Below, piece by piece: positions 25,880-34,828 of a stretch of DNA of 64,000 nt (position 1 is the stretch's first letter; the number at the start of each line of letters is the position of its first letter). The DNA comes from Halarcobacter ebronensis. GTDB taxonomy: Bacteria > Campylobacterota > Campylobacteria > Campylobacterales > Arcobacteraceae. The notes under the pieces are model-generated. The model saw nothing but the letters and a program-made list of their open reading frames with translations, was not told the origin of the DNA and searched no databases. A program made the translations under genes and the position numbers. The stretch lies in contig NZ_CP053836.1 of the NCBI RefSeq assembly GCF_013201825.1, positions 310,001 to 374,000 of the forward strand. The letters are read 5' to 3'.

Positions 25880-27967
25880 TGGCAACTCTATTATAAATTT
25901 TGCTCCAAAATACTCTTTTGAGTTCCAAGTAAAATTTGAGTTTTTAACATTGAGTTTACCTTTAAAGTGTTTAGTAATAATCTCTTCACTCATATATAAA
26001 CCAATTCCTGTTCCTTGAGATTTATATTTTGTTGTAAAATATGGCTCAAATACTTTTTCTATTGTATCTTTACCAATCCCTCCTGCACTATCTTGAAATG
26101 TAATCAAAATGGCATTTGATGTAATAGTTGATTCAACTAAAATGATTTTTTTCTCTGCATCTAAAAGATTAAATGCATCTATACTGTTATTAATAAAATT
26201 CAAAAAAACTTGTATAAACTCATTTTTATAGCCTCTAATTTTATACGAGTTGTCGTTAATTAGGTTAAAATCTATATTGTTTGTTTTTAGTTTTATACTA
26301 ATAATTTTTAACAAATCTTCTACTGCTTCTTCCAATGTGAAAGTCTCTTTTGTATTGCTTTTTTTAAAAAAGTTTCTAAAATCTTCAATGGTTTGTGATA
26401 AAAAGTTTGAAGATTTAACAATAGTGTCAATCGAGTCATTAAAAAATTTGTCATCTAAGATGCCAAACTCTTTTTGTATTTTCATTCCAGAAGCAGCTGT
26501 GGTTATTGTAGATAAAGGTTGTCTCCATTGGTGGGCAATATTTTCTAACATCTCTCCCATTGAAGCCATTTTTGCTTGTTGGTAAAAAAGTTTTTGTTTC
26601 TCTTCATACTCATTTTGGAGTTTCAAATCTTCTGTAACATCTCTTAAAATACAGTAAATATACTCTTTATCACCAATATTAACTAAAGAGGCGTGTATCT
26701 CAATATCTTTTATCTCTTCGTTTGACAATTTATGTTTAATTACAAATCTATACTCTTCATTTTTTAATATTTTTTCAAAGATAAAATCATCTCCATCTGT
26801 TCTATTTGCATTAAAATCAAGGGTGGTAAAGGAAGTTATCTGCTCTTTTGTATAACCATAAAAATTTAGTGTTGATTTATTTGCATCATAGATTTTTTTT
26901 GTAATAGGGTCAACTAAGATTTTCATAACCTTTGAACCATCAAATATCTGTTTATATCTTTTGTTTAGTTGTTCTATCTCTTTTGTTCTTAAATTAACTT
27001 CCTCTTCTAGTTTTTCTGTATATTTTGCTTTGTTAAAATAGTAAAAAATTGTAAAAATCGCAATAATAATCAAAATAAGAAGATAACCAATAATTTTAAT
27101 AAAGTTTTCTAAGTTGTTTATCTCTTTTGAAAAAACTTTATCATAATCTTGAAGAGTAAAGATATACGCCATATGCTCTTTTTTGAAATCGTATAGCTTA
27201 AAAAGGGTGATAAACTTATCATTATTGATTGTGTAGTTTTTAATGTTAAGTAGTTTATCTAAATTTTTATCCATAATTTCAAGTGCAGAATCTTTCGCAT
27301 CTATATTTGCAACATAATACTCTTTGACAAATTTTTTAGTAAAAGGTTTTTTTATTTGATCTTTATACTTTTTATCAACTAAAAGTAGAAAATCTATACC
27401 TTTGTCTTGGAATTTATCTGCAATAGAATTGAATTTTGTAATTGTTTCAATAAAACCTTGAAACTCTCCTTCTTCATAAACAGGAATAATACTTTTAAAA
27501 GTAATATCAAAAATTCCAACACTAATAATGTTAGTGATTTTTGGATTTTTTATTAAATCTATTAACTCTTTTCTTTTAGAGAGTACATTATCTCCTACTT
27601 TTTCTGTCCAAGTTCTATATCTACTAACACCATTTTTATCCACAATGTGAATCCAAAGATGTTTAAAATTACTATTATTTTTTATTTCAGAAGATATATT
27701 TTTTAGTACTTCAAATTTTTTATTATCTCTTTGTGTAAAAAGAGTATTTTTTGAGGCAAACTCAGAGATGGCTAAGGCTATATTTAGAGTTGCTTTAGAT
27801 TTGTCTTCAATTGATTGTTCAATCAAAGAGTTTATACTAGAAGCTAAAGCTTGGTGTTTGTTATCCATAATAGAATCAAGTTTTACTTTTAAAAAATAAT
27901 TTATTGTGAAAAAAATTGGAATAACAATTATAAGTAAGATAAGCAGATATCTAAAACTATTTTTCAT
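25871..27967 (-). CDS. Orphan sensor histidine kinase with periplasmic Cache-like and PAS domains
   Basis: This 698-residue protein has membrane helices at about 7-27 and 290-310 enclosing a periplasmic sensor with a Cache-like pattern (HLWIHIVDKNGVSRYRTW). A coiled coil follows, then a PAS domain (about 335-448, ending in the CILRDVTE signature). The H box carries H479 (NIAHQWRQPLSTI) and the HATPase has NFINNSIDAF, DSAGGIG and GTGIGLYMSEE. No response regulator is adjacent, so it is an orphan kinase like the one at 20627. The two share the same kinase core style. Confidence 0.9.
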   Translation of the reverse strand: MKNSFRYLLILLIIVIPIFFTINYFLKVKLDSIMDNKHQALASSINSLIEQSIEDKSKATLNIALAISEFASKNTLFTQRDNKKFEVLKNISSEIKNNSNFKHLWIHIVDKNGVSRYRTWTEKVGDNVLSKRKELIDLIKNPKITNIISVGIFDITFKSIIPVYEEGEFQGFIETITKFNSIADKFQDKGIDFLLLVDKKYKDQIKKPFTKKFVKEYYVANIDAKDSALEIMDKNLDKLLNIKNYTINNDKFITLFKLYDFKKEHMAYIFTLQDYDKVFSKEINNLENFIKIIGYLLILIIIAIFTIFYYFNKAKYTEKLEEEVNLRTKEIEQLNKRYKQIFDGSKVMKILVDPITKKIYDANKSTLNFYGYTKEQITSFTTLDFNANRTDGDDFIFEKILKNEEYRFVIKHKLSNEEIKDIEIHASLVNIGDKEYIYCILRDVTEDLKLQNEYEEKQKLFYQQAKMASMGEMLENIAHQWRQPLSTITTAASGMKIQKEFGILDDKFFNDSIDTIVKSSNFLSQTIEDFRNFFKKSNTKETFTLEEAVEDLLKIISIKLKTNNIDFNLINDNSYKIRGYKNEFIQVFLNFINNSIDAFNLLDAEKKIILVESTITSNAILITFQDSAGGIGKDTIEKVFEPYFTTKYKSQGTGIGLYMSEEIITKHFKGKLNVKNSNFTWNSKEYFGAKFIIELPLN

Positions 27968-28030
27968 AATATTATTTTATCTAAAGATTAGTTAATAGTA
28001 GTTATTTAATGATTATTTTTTATATGAAGA

Positions 28031-28060
28031 TTAAAAGAGAAGAGTTAACTTCTCTTTTAA
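28031..28060 (-). terminator. Intrinsic terminator after the YfgM/BamB-like operon
   Basis: A perfect 12-bp inverted repeat TTAAAAGAGAAG / CTTCTCTTTTAA with a 6-base loop starts 10 bases past the lipoprotein stop on the minus strand. Confidence 0.75.
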
Positions 28061-28069
28061 AAAAGTGGA

Positions 28070-29044
28070 TTATTTTAAAATGATATATTCGTTATCGTAA
28101 TAGATTGTATCTCCAAGTGCTATTACTTTCTCTTCATTATTAAATCCAAAATCATAAATTTTTTCAGATTTAAAATCATTTGAAATATTTATCAAATATC
28201 CTTGAGATTCCAATGCATAAAGTGAACTACCATAAGCTAGTGCATAGATTTTTGCATATTTGTATTTTTTTCTATCCATAACATTTAAAGAGATATCAGT
28301 TTTGATAATTTGGCCATCAATTGTAGCTAAATAGATGTTAGTTCCTTTAGAGATAACATCTCTTATTGTATAATCCTTAACATTTAAAACTCCATCTCCA
28401 ACAGAGATGATTTTATTTCTTGTAGCAGCAACAAGAGTATCATCAATTACATCAAGAAAAATTATATTGTTAAATTGTCCATCAGCATCAACAACAATAT
28501 TTCTGATAATTTGATTTTTATCTTCAGCAACAACTATTATTTTCCCATCTAATGTAGGGAATAAAATAATATTAGTCATAAAATATGGATTTGCAATTCT
28601 TGTATCATTTACAAATGAGTGATTATAATACTCTTTTAAAAGAATTTTTTCACTATTTATATCATAAAGCTGAATTGAGTTATTTGAAAAAATCATTGCT
28701 AACTTGTTATCTTTTAATGAAGCAGCAACTACAACACCACCAGTTTTAATCACTTTTTTATCTATCATAATACTATCTTTATAGTTTGAAGTGATAACTT
28801 TATTATCTCCAATATTTAAAAAGTGATAATCTTCAGGAATAGTAAATGTTGAGAGTCCTCTTCTTGTGATAATCTCACCATTATCTAAAGTTGCACCATC
28901 TCTATTCATTGAGATAATGTCGCCTTTTAAATCCTCTTTAGTGTTGTCATAACTACCCACTGTATTTTCTGGTTCAAAATACTCTTTTTGAGAGCACCCT
29001 GCAAAAATAAAAATAGTGGTGATTAGAAAAATTAAATACTTCAT
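28070..29044 (-). CDS. Lipoprotein with predicted beta-propeller, BamB-like
   Basis: This 324-residue protein has a signal peptide and lipobox (IFIFAGC, lipidated C17). Repeated beta-strand units follow, with patterns such as ILFPTLDGKIIVVAED, NIYLATIDGQIIKTD and SLYALESQGYLINI, as in PQQ/WD-type propellers. The gene lies 9 bases after a YfgM-like gene. In E. coli yfgM is directly followed by bamB, whose lipoprotein propeller helps the BAM complex insert outer-membrane proteins. I infer a BamB-like role from gene order plus fold pattern. Sequence likeness to E. coli BamB is not obvious by eye, so other propeller functions remain possible. Confidence 0.65.
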   Translation of the reverse strand: MKYLIFLITTIFIFAGCSQKEYFEPENTVGSYDNTKEDLKGDIISMNRDGATLDNGEIITRRGLSTFTIPEDYHFLNIGDNKVITSNYKDSIMIDKKVIKTGGVVVAASLKDNKLAMIFSNNSIQLYDINSEKILLKEYYNHSFVNDTRIANPYFMTNIILFPTLDGKIIVVAEDKNQIIRNIVVDADGQFNNIIFLDVIDDTLVAATRNKIISVGDGVLNVKDYTIRDVISKGTNIYLATIDGQIIKTDISLNVMDRKKYKYAKIYALAYGSSLYALESQGYLINISNDFKSEKIYDFGFNNEEKVIALGDTIYYDNEYIILK

Positions 29045-29053
29045 TTGAATTCC

Positions 29054-29635
29054 TTATTTAGTTGCCAAGTAATGTTTTAATATATTTACTAAGTTGTTAA
29101 CTTTAGAGTCTGTTGGAATTAACTTTAAAGTTGCTTTTGCATCTTCAAATTTACCATTTTCTGCCTCAAGTAATGCTTTGTTGAAAATTGCAAACTCTTT
29201 TAATAAAAAATCATTTTGCATAGAAACTGAATTTAACTCAGAAATACTTTTATCTTTAAGTGCTTTTTCGTATTGAACTAACTCTTTTAAAAATTTAACA
29301 TCAACATTAGGAGTTTTCCCTTCTGCTTTTGTATTAAGATATTGTGCAATCTCATACAACTTTTCGTTTTTAGTTTTTAAAACTTCTAAAGCTTCACTAT
29401 CTTTAGGGTTTTCTAAAACTTTATTGAACGCAATATTTGCTTCGTTTTTATTTGTCTCTTGAATATATTTTGTTATATAAAATCCAATTACAAGTGCCAG
29501 AACAACAACAATAGCTGCAACAATTAGCTTTTTGTTTCTTTTATAAAATCTCTCAATTTTTACAAAACTTTCAAGAAATTTCTCTTCGCTACTTATTTCA
29601 TCTTTAACATAGTTTACGTTATCTTTAAGACTCAT
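29054..29635 (-). CDS. YfgM-like tetratricopeptide membrane protein (translocon-associated)
   Basis: This 193-residue protein has a charged cytoplasmic N-terminus of about 35 residues, a single membrane helix (about 36-58) and a helical C-terminal region of about 130 residues with TPR-like spacing. This is the layout of YfgM, an ancillary protein of the SecYEG translocon linked to periplasmic chaperones. It is followed after 9 bases by the propeller lipoprotein, as yfgM is followed by bamB in E. coli. Divergent from ctpA, it shares a 109-bp intergenic region with that gene. Confidence 0.7.
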   Translation of the reverse strand: MSLKDNVNYVKDEISSEEKFLESFVKIERFYKRNKKLIVAAIVVVLALVIGFYITKYIQETNKNEANIAFNKVLENPKDSEALEVLKTKNEKLYEIAQYLNTKAEGKTPNVDVKFLKELVQYEKALKDKSISELNSVSMQNDFLLKEFAIFNKALLEAENGKFEDAKATLKLIPTDSKVNNLVNILKHYLATK

Positions 29636-29709
29636 TTAAAACCCTCTAAAAAAATTAGTCAATATCATACAAAAAAAATCATAAAACCTTACTTTTATCT
29701 AATTTTTTA

Positions 29710-29715
29710 TATAAT
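29710..29715 (+). promoter_or_regulatory. -10 element (TATAAT) for ctpA
   Basis: TATAAT preceded by a T run lies 29 bases upstream of ATG 29745 in the divergent ctpA / yfgM-like intergenic region. Confidence 0.55.
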
Positions 29716-29744
29716 ACTACCTCTTAATAATAAATAAAAGGTTT

Positions 29745-31055
29745 ATGATGAAAAAATTAAGCAAACTTTTTCTTATCGCATCATTAGTTACTCTTTTATC
29801 ACAATCAGTAATTGCAAAAGAAGAGCAACAAGAAAACAATCAAAGTAGATTTGAATCACTTTCAAAATTAACACAAGTAATAGGTACAGTTGAAAAATAT
29901 TATGTTGATGATATAAAACTAGAAGAGATAGTAGATAAAGCCTTAAAAGGTCTAATGCAAGAGTTAGATGCTCACTCTACATATCTTGATAAAAAAGCTT
30001 CAAAAGAGATGAGTATCCAAACCTCAGGTGAATTTGGAGGTTTAGGAATTACTGTTGGAATGAGAGATGCAGCTTTAACAGTTATTGCTCCAATTGATGA
30101 TACCCCAGCATACAAAGCAGGAGTTGAATCAGGAGATATTATTCTTAAAATAGATGATAAATCAACACTTAATATGACACTTGATGAAGCGGTTTCTTTA
30201 ATGAGAGGTAAACCAAAAACTTCAATTACCTTAACAGTTGTTAGAAAAGGTGAAAACAAACCAATCAAGATCGATATTGTTAGAGATATAATCAAAATCA
30301 AATCAGTGTTTGCAAAAACAATTGAAGATGAAAATATCCTTTATATCAGAGTTTCAAGTTTCGATAAAAACGTAACTGATAAAATGAAAGAAGCTATAAA
30401 AGCAAATCCAAAAGCAAAAGGTGTAATCTTGGATTTAAGAAACAATCCAGGTGGACTTTTAACTCAAGCTATTGGGGTAGTTGATCTATTTGTAGATAGT
30501 GGAGTAATAGTTTCTCAAAAGGGAAGAAATATTTCAGATGAAGAGAAATTTGAAGCAATCCCTGCAAATACAATTACACACAAACCTCTTGTTGTTCTTG
30601 TAAATGGTGGTTCTGCATCAGCTTCTGAAATTGTAAGTGGTGCACTTCAAGATCATAAAAGAGCAATCGTAGTTGGAGAGAAAACTTTTGGTAAAGGTTC
30701 TGTTCAAGCAATCTTACCAATAACAGCAGATGGAAAAGAGAATATTAAATTAACTATTGCAAAATATTACCTTCCAAGCGGAAGAACTATTCAAGCAACT
30801 GGAATAACACCTGATGTTGTTGCATATCCAGGAGCAGCTGTAAAAGAGAATGGTTCAGAGTTCAAAATAAAAGAAGCAGACCTAAAAAAACATTTAGAGG
30901 TTGAACTTCAAAAAGAGAATGGTACTAAAAAAGCAAAAAATACAGATGAAGATGATGAAAGTAACAAGGTTCTAACTAAAAAACAGATTGAAGAAGATAA
31001 TCAAGTAACAGTTGGTCTTGCTATTTTAAAAAGTTTAATAATTGTTAACAAATAA
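29745..31055 (+). CDS. ctpA: Carboxy-terminal processing protease (S41 family)
   Basis: This 436-residue exported protease has a signal peptide (residues 1-24), a PDZ domain (about 95-175, FGGLGITVGM) and an S41 catalytic domain. S292 in NGGSASASEIV and K317 in GEKTFGKGSVQ form the Ser-Lys dyad with the 25-residue spacing seen in Prc/Tsp. It trims or degrades periplasmic proteins from their C-termini. The last 50 residues are charged and low complexity (KAKNTDEDDESNK). It starts a run also found in C. jejuni as I recall it (ctpA-purC-purS-purQ-unknown-plsC-crcB); purC follows after 12 bases. Confidence 0.93.
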   Translation: MMKKLSKLFLIASLVTLLSQSVIAKEEQQENNQSRFESLSKLTQVIGTVEKYYVDDIKLEEIVDKALKGLMQELDAHSTYLDKKASKEMSIQTSGEFGGLGITVGMRDAALTVIAPIDDTPAYKAGVESGDIILKIDDKSTLNMTLDEAVSLMRGKPKTSITLTVVRKGENKPIKIDIVRDIIKIKSVFAKTIEDENILYIRVSSFDKNVTDKMKEAIKANPKAKGVILDLRNNPGGLLTQAIGVVDLFVDSGVIVSQKGRNISDEEKFEAIPANTITHKPLVVLVNGGSASASEIVSGALQDHKRAIVVGEKTFGKGSVQAILPITADGKENIKLTIAKYYLPSGRTIQATGITPDVVAYPGAAVKENGSEFKIKEADLKKHLEVELQKENGTKKAKNTDEDDESNKVLTKKQIEEDNQVTVGLAILKSLIIVNK

Positions 31056-31067
31056 TTAGGAGATTAG

Positions 31068-32021
31068 ATGAAAATAGGTGATATTGTAGAGCTTGGTCTT
31101 TGGCCAGAGTCAAAGAAAACTACATCACAAAAAGGTATTTCAGAGTTAGAAGAGTTGGGTTATAACCTATTTTATATTGGAAAAAATGCAGATCTTTATA
31201 CTTGTCCAGGGGATGAGCCAAAGATATTATTAGTTAGAAGTGATAGATGTTCTGTATTTGATATTCCTTTAAAACTTGAAATTGAAGGTAAAGGTATTTT
31301 ACAAACTGCTATCTCAAATAGCGGGGCAAAATTTGCAAAAGAGGCAGGTATTCGAACTGCAATTTTATCTGAGAATGTAGATGAATCATTAAGTATCTAT
31401 CCAAGATGCCAGTTTATGGAACTTTGTAAACCTCTTGAAGCTGAGATTGATGGAGATGTAGTTCAATTTGAATTTATTTTTAGAAATTACTTAACAGGTT
31501 CTTTATTTGATGCTTGTCAAAGTGGAAATGATCCTTATGGATTAAATCTTCCAGCAGGATTACAACAGTGGCATAAATTTGAAACACCAATCTTTACTCC
31601 AACTACAAAAGGGGTAAAAGATATCCCTTTGAACTCTGCAAAAGTTAGAGAAAAATTCCCAGAAATTATTTCAAGTATGGAGAATCTTTTCAAAAAATTT
31701 ACACAATTTGCTGAAGATAATGGCATTGTTGTTGTAGATACAAAATTTGAAATATTTATTAACTCAAAAGGTGAATGGGTTTTAGGTGATGAAGTTTTAA
31801 CTCCAGAGAGTTCTAGATTTATTGCACGTGAAGATTTTGATAAGGGTGAATTTATCTCTATGGATAAACAAATTCTTAGAAATTTTGCAAAAGAGAATAA
31901 CTGGAAAGAGAAAGCTAAAGATTTAAAACCAGGAGAAAAACTTCCTGTTGATGTTCCAGACTCAATTAAAAACAAAGTATTAGATGGTTATAGCACTATC
32001 AAAAGTAGATTAAGTAAATAG
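31068..32021 (+). CDS. purC: Phosphoribosylaminoimidazole-succinocarboxamide synthase, long form
   Basis: SAICAR synthase ligates aspartate to CAIR with ATP in purine synthesis. Recognisable segments include the DRCSVFDIPL substrate-binding region, IFRNYLTGSLFDAC, ETPIFTPTTKG, VVDTKFEIFI and DEVLTPESSRF. At 317 residues it is longer than the compact enzymes of about 235-240 residues found in E. coli. It resembles the yeast Ade1-type architecture, including the C-terminal DVPDSIKNKVLDGYSTI helix. It is separated from purS by a hairpin and a new -10 box, so purC may be transcribed with ctpA while purS-purQ have their own start. Confidence 0.9.
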   Translation: MKIGDIVELGLWPESKKTTSQKGISELEELGYNLFYIGKNADLYTCPGDEPKILLVRSDRCSVFDIPLKLEIEGKGILQTAISNSGAKFAKEAGIRTAILSENVDESLSIYPRCQFMELCKPLEAEIDGDVVQFEFIFRNYLTGSLFDACQSGNDPYGLNLPAGLQQWHKFETPIFTPTTKGVKDIPLNSAKVREKFPEIISSMENLFKKFTQFAEDNGIVVVDTKFEIFINSKGEWVLGDEVLTPESSRFIAREDFDKGEFISMDKQILRNFAKENNWKEKAKDLKPGEKLPVDVPDSIKNKVLDGYSTIKSRLSK

Positions 32022-32031
32022 TTTAAAAGGA

Positions 32032-32056
32032 CAAAAGCACCTAAAAGGTGCTTTTG
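32032..32056 (+). terminator. Hairpin between purC and purS
   Basis: A perfect 10-bp stem CAAAAGCACC/GGTGCTTTTG with loop TAAAA lies 11 bases after the purC stop. Only a TTTT run inside the 3' stem is present, so it is a terminator or attenuator candidate. Confidence 0.65.
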
Positions 32057-32058
32057 GA

Positions 32059-32064
32059 TATAAT
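32059..32064 (+). promoter_or_regulatory. -10 element (TATAAT) for purS-purQ
   Basis: TATAAT begins two bases after the purC hairpin and 28 bases before ATG 32092. It indicates a fresh start of transcription within the pur run. Confidence 0.55.
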
Positions 32065-32091
32065 CGCAAAAATATTAACTGAAGGTAATGA

Positions 32092-32337
32092 ATGAAAGCA
32101 ATAGTAAATGTAGCATTAAAAAAAGGTGTTTTAGATGATCAAGGTAAAGCAACACACCACGCTTTAGATACATTGGGATTCAAAGATATTGTTAAAGATG
32201 TTAGAATTGGTAAACAAATTATCATGGAACTAAATGCGTTAAATGAGCAAGAGGCTAAACAAGAGGTTACAAAAATGTGTGAAAAACTTCTTGCTAATAC
32301 AGTAATTGAAGATTATCAAATTGAGATTATAGGTTAA
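32092..32337 (+). CDS. purS: Phosphoribosylformylglycinamidine synthase subunit PurS
   Basis: This 81-residue protein has the typical PurS size and pattern: VNVALKKGVLDDQGKATHHALDTLGF, then VRIGKQI. It bridges PurL and PurQ in the three-part FGAM synthase used by organisms with a short PurL. purQ follows after 4 bases. purL is not in the window. Confidence 0.93.
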   Translation: MKAIVNVALKKGVLDDQGKATHHALDTLGFKDIVKDVRIGKQIIMELNALNEQEAKQEVTKMCEKLLANTVIEDYQIEIIG

Positions 32338-32341
32338 GATT

Positions 32342-33013
32342 ATGAACATAGCTGTATTACAATTTCCAGGTACAAACTGTGAATATGACACAAAATATGC
32401 TTTTGAGAAATTGGGATGTAAAGTAACAATTGTTTGGCATAAAGATAGTAGTATTCCACAAGATACTGACCTTGTAGTAATCCCTGGAGGGTTCTCATAT
32501 GGGGATTATTTAAGAAGTGGAGCAATCGCAAGATTTGCAAATGTTATGGAATCTGTTCAAACATATGCTGCAAAAGGTGGTAAAGTTCTTGGTATTTGTA
32601 ATGGATTCCAAATTCTTTTAGAAGCTGGGCTTCTTCCTGGTGCTATGAAAAGAAATAACACTTTACACTTTATCTCTAAATTTAAACATTTAAAAGTTGT
32701 AAACAATGATAATATCTTTTTATCAAAACTAAAAAAAGATCAAGTTGTTAATATTCCTGTGGCTCACTTTGATGGTAATTATTTCATTGAAGAAGAGGGA
32801 TTAAAAGAGTTAGAAGAGAATAATCAAATTCTTTTAAGATATTGCGATGAAAATGGAAATGTTGAGAGTCTAAATGGTTCTGTCTCTCATATTGCAGGTA
32901 TCTGTAATAAAGAGAAAAATGTATTTGGACTTATGCCACACCCTGAAAGAGCAATGGAAGATATTTTAGGATGTAGTGACGGTGAAGCTATGTTAAGAGG
33001 GTTCTTAAAATAG
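32342..33013 (+). CDS. purQ: Phosphoribosylformylglycinamidine synthase glutaminase subunit PurQ
   Basis: This 223-residue class I glutamine amidotransferase supplies ammonia to PurL in the fourth step of purine synthesis. The nucleophile is C86 in KVLGICNGFQ, the oxyanion region is PGGFSYGDYLRSG, and the His/Glu pair is in MPHPERAMED near the C-terminus. It forms a complex with PurS and PurL. The stop overlaps the GTG start of the next gene by one base, which ties the unknown downstream protein to this transcript. Confidence 0.95.
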   Translation: MNIAVLQFPGTNCEYDTKYAFEKLGCKVTIVWHKDSSIPQDTDLVVIPGGFSYGDYLRSGAIARFANVMESVQTYAAKGGKVLGICNGFQILLEAGLLPGAMKRNNTLHFISKFKHLKVVNNDNIFLSKLKKDQVVNIPVAHFDGNYFIEEEGLKELEENNQILLRYCDENGNVESLNGSVSHIAGICNKEKNVFGLMPHPERAMEDILGCSDGEAMLRGFLK

Positions 33014-34164
33014 TGAAAAAAATAGCACTTCTTTTATTTGTAGCTATCAATCTTCTTGCAAATGTATTTATAAATGAAGAGAGTCCTGTTTTTGCAGGAG
33101 TTGAACAAAACAAAGAAGTAGCTATTTCTGAAAATTATAATCAGACAAAAAACCTATATCTCTCATATTTATATCAACCTAAACATATTTATAAAAATCA
33201 AAGATTTGAGATAGAGATAAAAGCCCTTATTACTAGAAGTGATTATGATACTATAAAAACAAATTTTTTAAATGATATAAATATGACCCCATTAAATGCA
33301 GATAATCAATGGATAAAATCTGTAGATAATGATAATATCTACACAAATAGATACTATTTTAAAGCCTATGAAGAGAATTTTAAATTACCAGATTTTGAAG
33401 TACAACTTTTTAATAAGGGTGTTTTAGTTGAATCAAGAGTTCTAACTGCACCAGAAGTTAGTTTTTCAGAGATTGCTAAAAATGATGATAAATTTTCTAG
33501 TGTAATTGCAAGTGAACTAACTTTAATTGGTTCTAAATCAAAACAATACACAAACAAAGAGGCTTTAACTATTTTAGATATAGTTGCAAAAGAGTCAAAT
33601 CTGGAAGATTTTAATCTAAAAGGTATAGAAGAACAAGGTTTTACTGTAATTGAAGACAACTATCCAGAACAACATATAATCTATTATATTGTTATACCTA
33701 TACATAAAAAAGATATTGTATTTAACTACTACAATAGCGTTAAAAATAAACTAGAAAAAATTACTGTACCCATTGTTTTTGAGGAAGAGTTAGTTAGTAC
33801 TCAAACTGATTTGAATCCAAATAATTCAAGCTTTGAATTTTATAAAAAAGTTGGAACAGGGATTTTAGCTTTAGTTCTTTTGATAGTTTTTGCAATACGA
33901 AGAAAATTTTATATTTTGATCCTATTTTTAATAGTTGCGATTACTTTTACAATATTTGCAATACCAAATAAGTTAATAAAACTAAAAGCTGATACTGTAA
34001 TATATATTTTACCAACAAAAAATTCTACAATTTTTAGAAAATTAAGTGGCGAGATTATTGTTGAAGATATGAAAAGAAAAAATGGTTTTGTAAAAATTAT
34101 GTTTAATAAAGATGGAAATAATTTTATAGGATGGGTTAAAGAAGAAGATGTTATCAAGAATTAG
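33013..34164 (+). CDS. Membrane protein of unknown function with C-terminal SH3-like domain
   Basis: This 383-residue protein starts with GTG at 33013, sharing one base with the purQ stop. It has a signal peptide (about 1-16, MKKIALLLFVAINLLA) and a periplasmic region of about 260 residues with beta-rich, BatD-like features but no motif I can name. Two adjacent membrane helices (about 281-297 and 300-320) follow. The C-terminal 60 residues (TVIYILPTKNSTIFRKL...GWVKEEDV) look like a bacterial SH3 domain. It lies between purQ and plsC, as in C. jejuni from memory. The conserved place and the SH3 domain suggest a role at the cell envelope; function unknown. Confidence 0.75.
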   Translation: MKKIALLLFVAINLLANVFINEESPVFAGVEQNKEVAISENYNQTKNLYLSYLYQPKHIYKNQRFEIEIKALITRSDYDTIKTNFLNDINMTPLNADNQWIKSVDNDNIYTNRYYFKAYEENFKLPDFEVQLFNKGVLVESRVLTAPEVSFSEIAKNDDKFSSVIASELTLIGSKSKQYTNKEALTILDIVAKESNLEDFNLKGIEEQGFTVIEDNYPEQHIIYYIVIPIHKKDIVFNYYNSVKNKLEKITVPIVFEEELVSTQTDLNPNNSSFEFYKKVGTGILALVLLIVFAIRRKFYILILFLIVAITFTIFAIPNKLIKLKADTVIYILPTKNSTIFRKLSGEIIVEDMKRKNGFVKIMFNKDGNNFIGWVKEEDVIKN

Positions 34165-34828
34165 AGGTTTTGTAGTTTTAATACAGTTTTCAATTACTGT
34201 AGGTATTGTAATATTTTTTATGTATACCTTTAGAAACCATACCCATAAAGTAATTAAAATTTGGATGAAAGTTCAAATGTATCTTTTAGGAATAAAACTA
34301 GAACAAGTTGGAACTTTAGATACTTCATGCGATATGGTTGTCATGAACCATCAAAGTATTTTAGATATTATTGTAATGGAATATATTCACCCTAGAAACT
34401 TAGCGTGGATTGCAAAAAAAGAGATAACTAACCTTTTATTTTTTGGACATATAATAAAAGCACCAAGAATGATATCTGTCGATAGAGAAGACAAAGCAGG
34501 AATTATTTCACTTTTAAAAGATTGCAAAGATAGATTAGATAAGGGAAGACCTATTGCATTGTTCCCAGAAGGAACTAGAAGTGATGGTACAAATATGCTT
34601 GAGTTTAAACCAGGTGCAAAAATGATTGCAAATAAGTTTGGACTTAAAGTTCAACCAGCAATTATCTTAAATACAAGAACTATTCTTGATTCAAAAAGTT
34701 TAAAACAAAAACCAGGAATTGTAAAAGTTATCTATTTAGAACCAGTTCAAGCTGATAAAAAAGTAGATTGGTTTGAAAAGCTTGAAGAGGATATGAATCG
34801 AGTATTTAAAGAAGAGATAGGTAAATAA
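34148..34828 (+). CDS. plsC: 1-acyl-sn-glycerol-3-phosphate acyltransferase
   Basis: This 226-residue inner-membrane enzyme makes phosphatidic acid from lysophosphatidic acid. An N-terminal membrane helix (about 5-27) is followed by the HX4D motif NHQSILD (H68, D73) and the FPEGTRSDG motif that binds glycerol phosphate. The start lies 17 bases inside the upstream gene. The stop overlaps the crcB start by one base (TAATG). Confidence 0.93.
   Translation: MLSRIRGFVVLIQFSITVGIVIFFMYTFRNHTHKVIKIWMKVQMYLLGIKLEQVGTLDTSCDMVVMNHQSILDIIVMEYIHPRNLAWIAKKEITNLLFFGHIIKAPRMISVDREDKAGIISLLKDCKDRLDKGRPIALFPEGTRSDGTNMLEFKPGAKMIANKFGLKVQPAIILNTRTILDSKSLKQKPGIVKVIYLEPVQADKKVDWFEKLEEDMNRVFKEEIGK

Noticed and set aside
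34750-34828. Fluoride riboswitch in front of crcB
   Set aside because: crcB starts on the plsC stop codon, so there is no leader, and I see no fluoride-riboswitch-like pseudoknot there.
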